DNA of 64,000 nt from positions 124,001 through 188,000 of the forward strand of contig NOWV01000014.1 of NCBI GenBank assembly GCA_003344405.1, in the 5' to 3' direction. Position 1 is the stretch's first letter. Each line of letters starts with the position of its first letter. The position numbers and the translations under genes are program-made. Origin of the DNA: Trichoplax sp. H2 (lineage: Eukaryota > Placozoa > Uniplacotomia > Trichoplacea). Shown here piece by piece: positions 61,301 to 64,000 of this stretch. The notes under the pieces were generated by a model. That model was not told the origin of the DNA. It saw only the letters and a program-made list of their open reading frames with translations, and searched no databases.

Positions 61301-64000
61301 ATTACATCAACTGAAGTAAATTCTGTTATACTTATAATTTAATCAGCAAAAATTGGTTATAGAAATACTGTGTACCTGTAACCTAGCTGTATCTGCAAGT
61401 TTCAAATAGAGTGAAACTTCTTCTTCTGCTATTCGTTTCTTTAGGGCAGGAAAAGTATAAATCACTCTGTCTTCGCCATCGATCTCCATCGAATCCTCAG
61501 TACTATAAATATTAATAATATTAAAGTATTACCTCGAAAGAAACTTTATGATATGATTTAATCAAAAGTTCTCTTTCCAGTATCGGTGGAGTATTGTATT
61601 ATTTATTACTTAAGGAATACAATGTAAATACATGAAAGAAATTTACCTCGTAAAAGCTGTCTGAATGACTCTGTACTGCAATAAAATCTTACGCAAGTAC
61701 ATACACCTATTAAGAAAATAGCAGTTAGCTAATTGTACATTTAAGTAGCCATAACAATAACTTATATAAGCATTTATATAAGATAACCTATTAACGATAA
61801 CATCATCCCAGACATTAATAGGATCAATGACTTCATTAGGAAAACGTGTAGACCACTTGGATATTAAAGAAAGCACAGGTGTTACAGATTCAAAATTACC
61901 TATAATTCAAATTGCACAAAAGTTGAACAAAAAACAGTAAATCCAATATTCTTATACTGAACGAGAGTCAAGACTGAATAATTATAAGTAACTCACGTCC
62001 ATCGTCCATGAATTGCAAAAATTCTTGCATTTCAGTTAATGTTTGCAGAGATTGTAGTTTGGATGCACGACTATACAATAAAGTACTATCCAACGCAGAC
62101 CAATCCTAATATAAGATATGAAAAGTCTACAGTTAAATATATGACCTAAAATACTAGTAAAGGCATCATATGCCGTATACACAAAGTAAGGTAACAAATA
62201 ACAGTAACACAGCCAATCAAATATAATAAATTAAAAGATATTGCATAAGCATAACTAAATAAATTAATTGCACAGTCATGATCGCCATAGAATTTAGAAT
62301 ACAGCCCATGATCACAGTAATATTATAATTCTAGCTATACTGATAGCAAAGAAATGTGCAAATATAAGACAAGCCAGATTTAACGATTAATTGGGCTTAG
62401 TTCCATGCTGGTCAGCAATGAAATTAGATTATAATCAGACCTGCAAAAATTTCTGTATTGAGAAATCTAGGTAATAACGAGCACGATCGTACTTCTCCAA
62501 TAGAACATGGATTAGAGCAAGACAATCGCAATGGCGATTCTAAAAATGGGAAGCAAAGCATAAGGTATAAGTTTCTAGTAACATTGTGCCAATTGTATCC
62601 AGCAAATAAAAGATTTACACTTAACACAAATCAATTATTAAAATCTCTTTCCAAAGCCATTTTATTATCCGTTCTAATTACCTCTAAAACTGAGAGATGT
62701 TCGTCATTAGCAAGTGATTTGTTTAGATACTGAATAAAATCATCACTTCCAGCTAGGTCATTTTCGCACATGACCTTGGCCTTACTTTTCAAAAATAAGG
62801 GCAAATAATTCTCCTGATACAGATAAAATATTGTCTTTAGTTATTAAGAATCTTAATACCTTAATATTTTTATAGGTAAAAAATCAAACATCCTAAATAA
62901 AACTTTAAATATAGAGCGAGTATCAATACCTGATAGTAATTATCTTCCCATATTTTATCAAATGATGGTGGATCATTGTTATCAACGTTAACTAGCGACA
63001 GATATTCTAATTTATCCCACTGTGTCAAGTTATATAAGCACTGCATGATGAAATATAAGAGCAAAGACCATTAAGAAATTAGTCGAATTTATATGTACAT
63101 CTATGGATATGAGATAATGATAAAAATTTAACCTACTTCTAATCGAGAGATCTCCCATAGATCTTCTTCCTCCGCCTGTGGTTCACCGTCGGGCCAACTT
63201 GAACAATCCATAGCCTATCCATCAGAATGTTTTATTAAGATACTAGTTAAAACAGTATAGTCAGTTTACCGTATTAGGAATAATTCACTGGAGCGCTACA
63301 TTTCAAAACGTCGCCCCATAAAGCTCCAATATGACCACCTCAATTATTATGCACAGACGTTACCTGATTGTAGTATTTCACAGCCGCTGCATAATCATGA
63401 CGTGATTCCGCTTCTAAGGCTCGTTGAGTAATGTCTTTAGTGCCTAAATGTCCGCTAAATATGCCACGCAATACATCATAATATCCAATAGATTTGTATA
63501 ATTTGGATAATTCAATCCAATTACTCGTGGCTTCTGAGGCGCTTGACGTTTTAATACGCTTCGACGGAGGTTCCTCAGTATCTAGATGCATAATTTGCTT
63601 CTCCAAAAGTAAAATACCTTCCAATAATAAATATTGCAGCGTTAGACTTCATTCAATATTTCAAAATTTAACTCTCCTATTTATAAAAAGGCTCTTTTCA
63701 GCTAAAATTTTATACAGTACCTATTGGTTGCTGTGAACTAGCTAAGCTAGCTACGCTAGCAAAACTACTTTGAATTGATAGTTCTTTTTGCTGATAACAA
63801 ATATCCTAATACAGCAATAAAATACATACAGTAGAAATAAATAAGGCGGTTCACCTTGTGAGCTTGTGTGAGTTTATTGCAGTACAGTATTATCAGAAAC
63901 CGTAAGTAACTTACCTGAACACAGGCTATCAACGGAGGAAAGTAATGTTTCGACTTTTTGACAATATTACTAAGAGAAGCTTTAATTTCCGCTTTTGTCT
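55345..64000 (-). CDS. PRKDC: DNA-PKcs (DNA-dependent protein kinase catalytic subunit), 3' part, cut by the window edge
   Basis: This PI3K-like Ser/Thr kinase joins Ku at DNA double-strand breaks during non-homologous end joining. Many short exons were read on minus. The last ones are 55345-55537, 55629-55716, 56215-56403, 56848-57049, 57141-57212, 57301-57384, 57469-57570, 57647-57744 and 57833-57955, all in phase; more follow to the right edge. FAT-domain landmarks are [20 protein letters not shown] (near 63450), WIELSKLY and [14 protein letters not shown] (near 61800). The kinase domain has [20 protein letters not shown] (near 58060), [17 protein letters not shown] (57833-57910), [11 protein letters not shown]-like [11 protein letters not shown] (near 57720), [15 protein letters not shown], the catalytic [11 protein letters not shown] and the metal-binding [12 protein letters not shown] (56848-56940), then [17 protein letters not shown]. 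The FATC tail ends [16 protein letters not shown] and stops at 55345. These segments fit DNA-PKcs specifically, not TRRAP, ATM or mTOR. The N-terminal HEAT region lies outside the window. Confidence 0.96.

Noticed and set aside
55345-64000. TRRAP or another PIKK for the right-hand gene
   Set aside because: An intact GDRHLSN and IDFG exclude TRRAP, and the FRLTRQ, IWD-type and [14 protein letters not shown] segments are specific to DNA-PKcs.

Overview
The window is AT-rich eukaryotic nuclear DNA (by eye roughly one third G+C). Its genes are compact, intron-rich and animal-type. The reconstructed proteins are recognisable orthologues of human methionine synthase reductase, DNAJC9, UBXN4 and DNA-PKcs, with mostly short introns bounded by GT-AG. 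The gene content, base composition and a 20-N scaffold gap suggest an early-branching metazoan, most likely a placozoan such as Trichoplax or Hoilungia. That placement is inference, since no marker gene here proves it.

Layout. The left edge to 3483 (minus) is the 5' part of a methionine synthase reductase gene. A 530-bp divergent promoter interval separates it from DNAJC9 (plus, 4014-6447, four exons). UBXN4 follows on minus (7437-11697, eleven exons) and is convergent with DNAJC9. From about 12.3 to 13.7 kb lies a satellite array with a higher-order structure and an assembly gap. From 16.2 to 54.1 kb, all on plus, are six tandem genes for inward-rectifier-like (Kir-fold) channels, here labelled KirL-1 to KirL-6. 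They sit in long stretches of decayed tandem, inverted and segmental repeats. From 55,345 to the right edge (minus) is the 3' part of PRKDC, covering part of the FAT domain, the PI3K-like kinase domain and the FATC tail.

The KirL cluster is the standout. Every gene has the same three-exon structure (about 914-923, 204-207 and 136-154 bp, with identical phases), giving proteins of 418-423 residues. Each protein has a Kir slide helix, two membrane segments around a pore loop, and a Kir-type cytoplasmic C-terminal domain. The K+ filter is not conserved. Aligned without gaps from the pore helix to a TM2 glutamine, the canonical TIGYG is replaced by CLGSD, CLGLS, CLGSE or (three times) CLSSE. The acid that controls rectification in TM2, the filter-supporting Glu-Arg pair and the turret cysteines are also absent. 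All six reading frames are open, so these look like retained genes with altered or lost K+ selectivity rather than pseudogenes.

KirL-1, -2 and -3 form one subgroup. KirL-4, -5 and -6 form a younger one that arose by segmental duplications carrying about 0.9 kb of 5' flank and up to 1 kb of 3' flank. A conserved upstream block sits 231-241 bp before the start codon of each younger gene and is triplicated before KirL-6. The flanking housekeeping genes act in cobalamin recycling, histone and HSP70 chaperoning, ER-associated degradation and DNA double-strand-break repair, and show no functional link to the channels.
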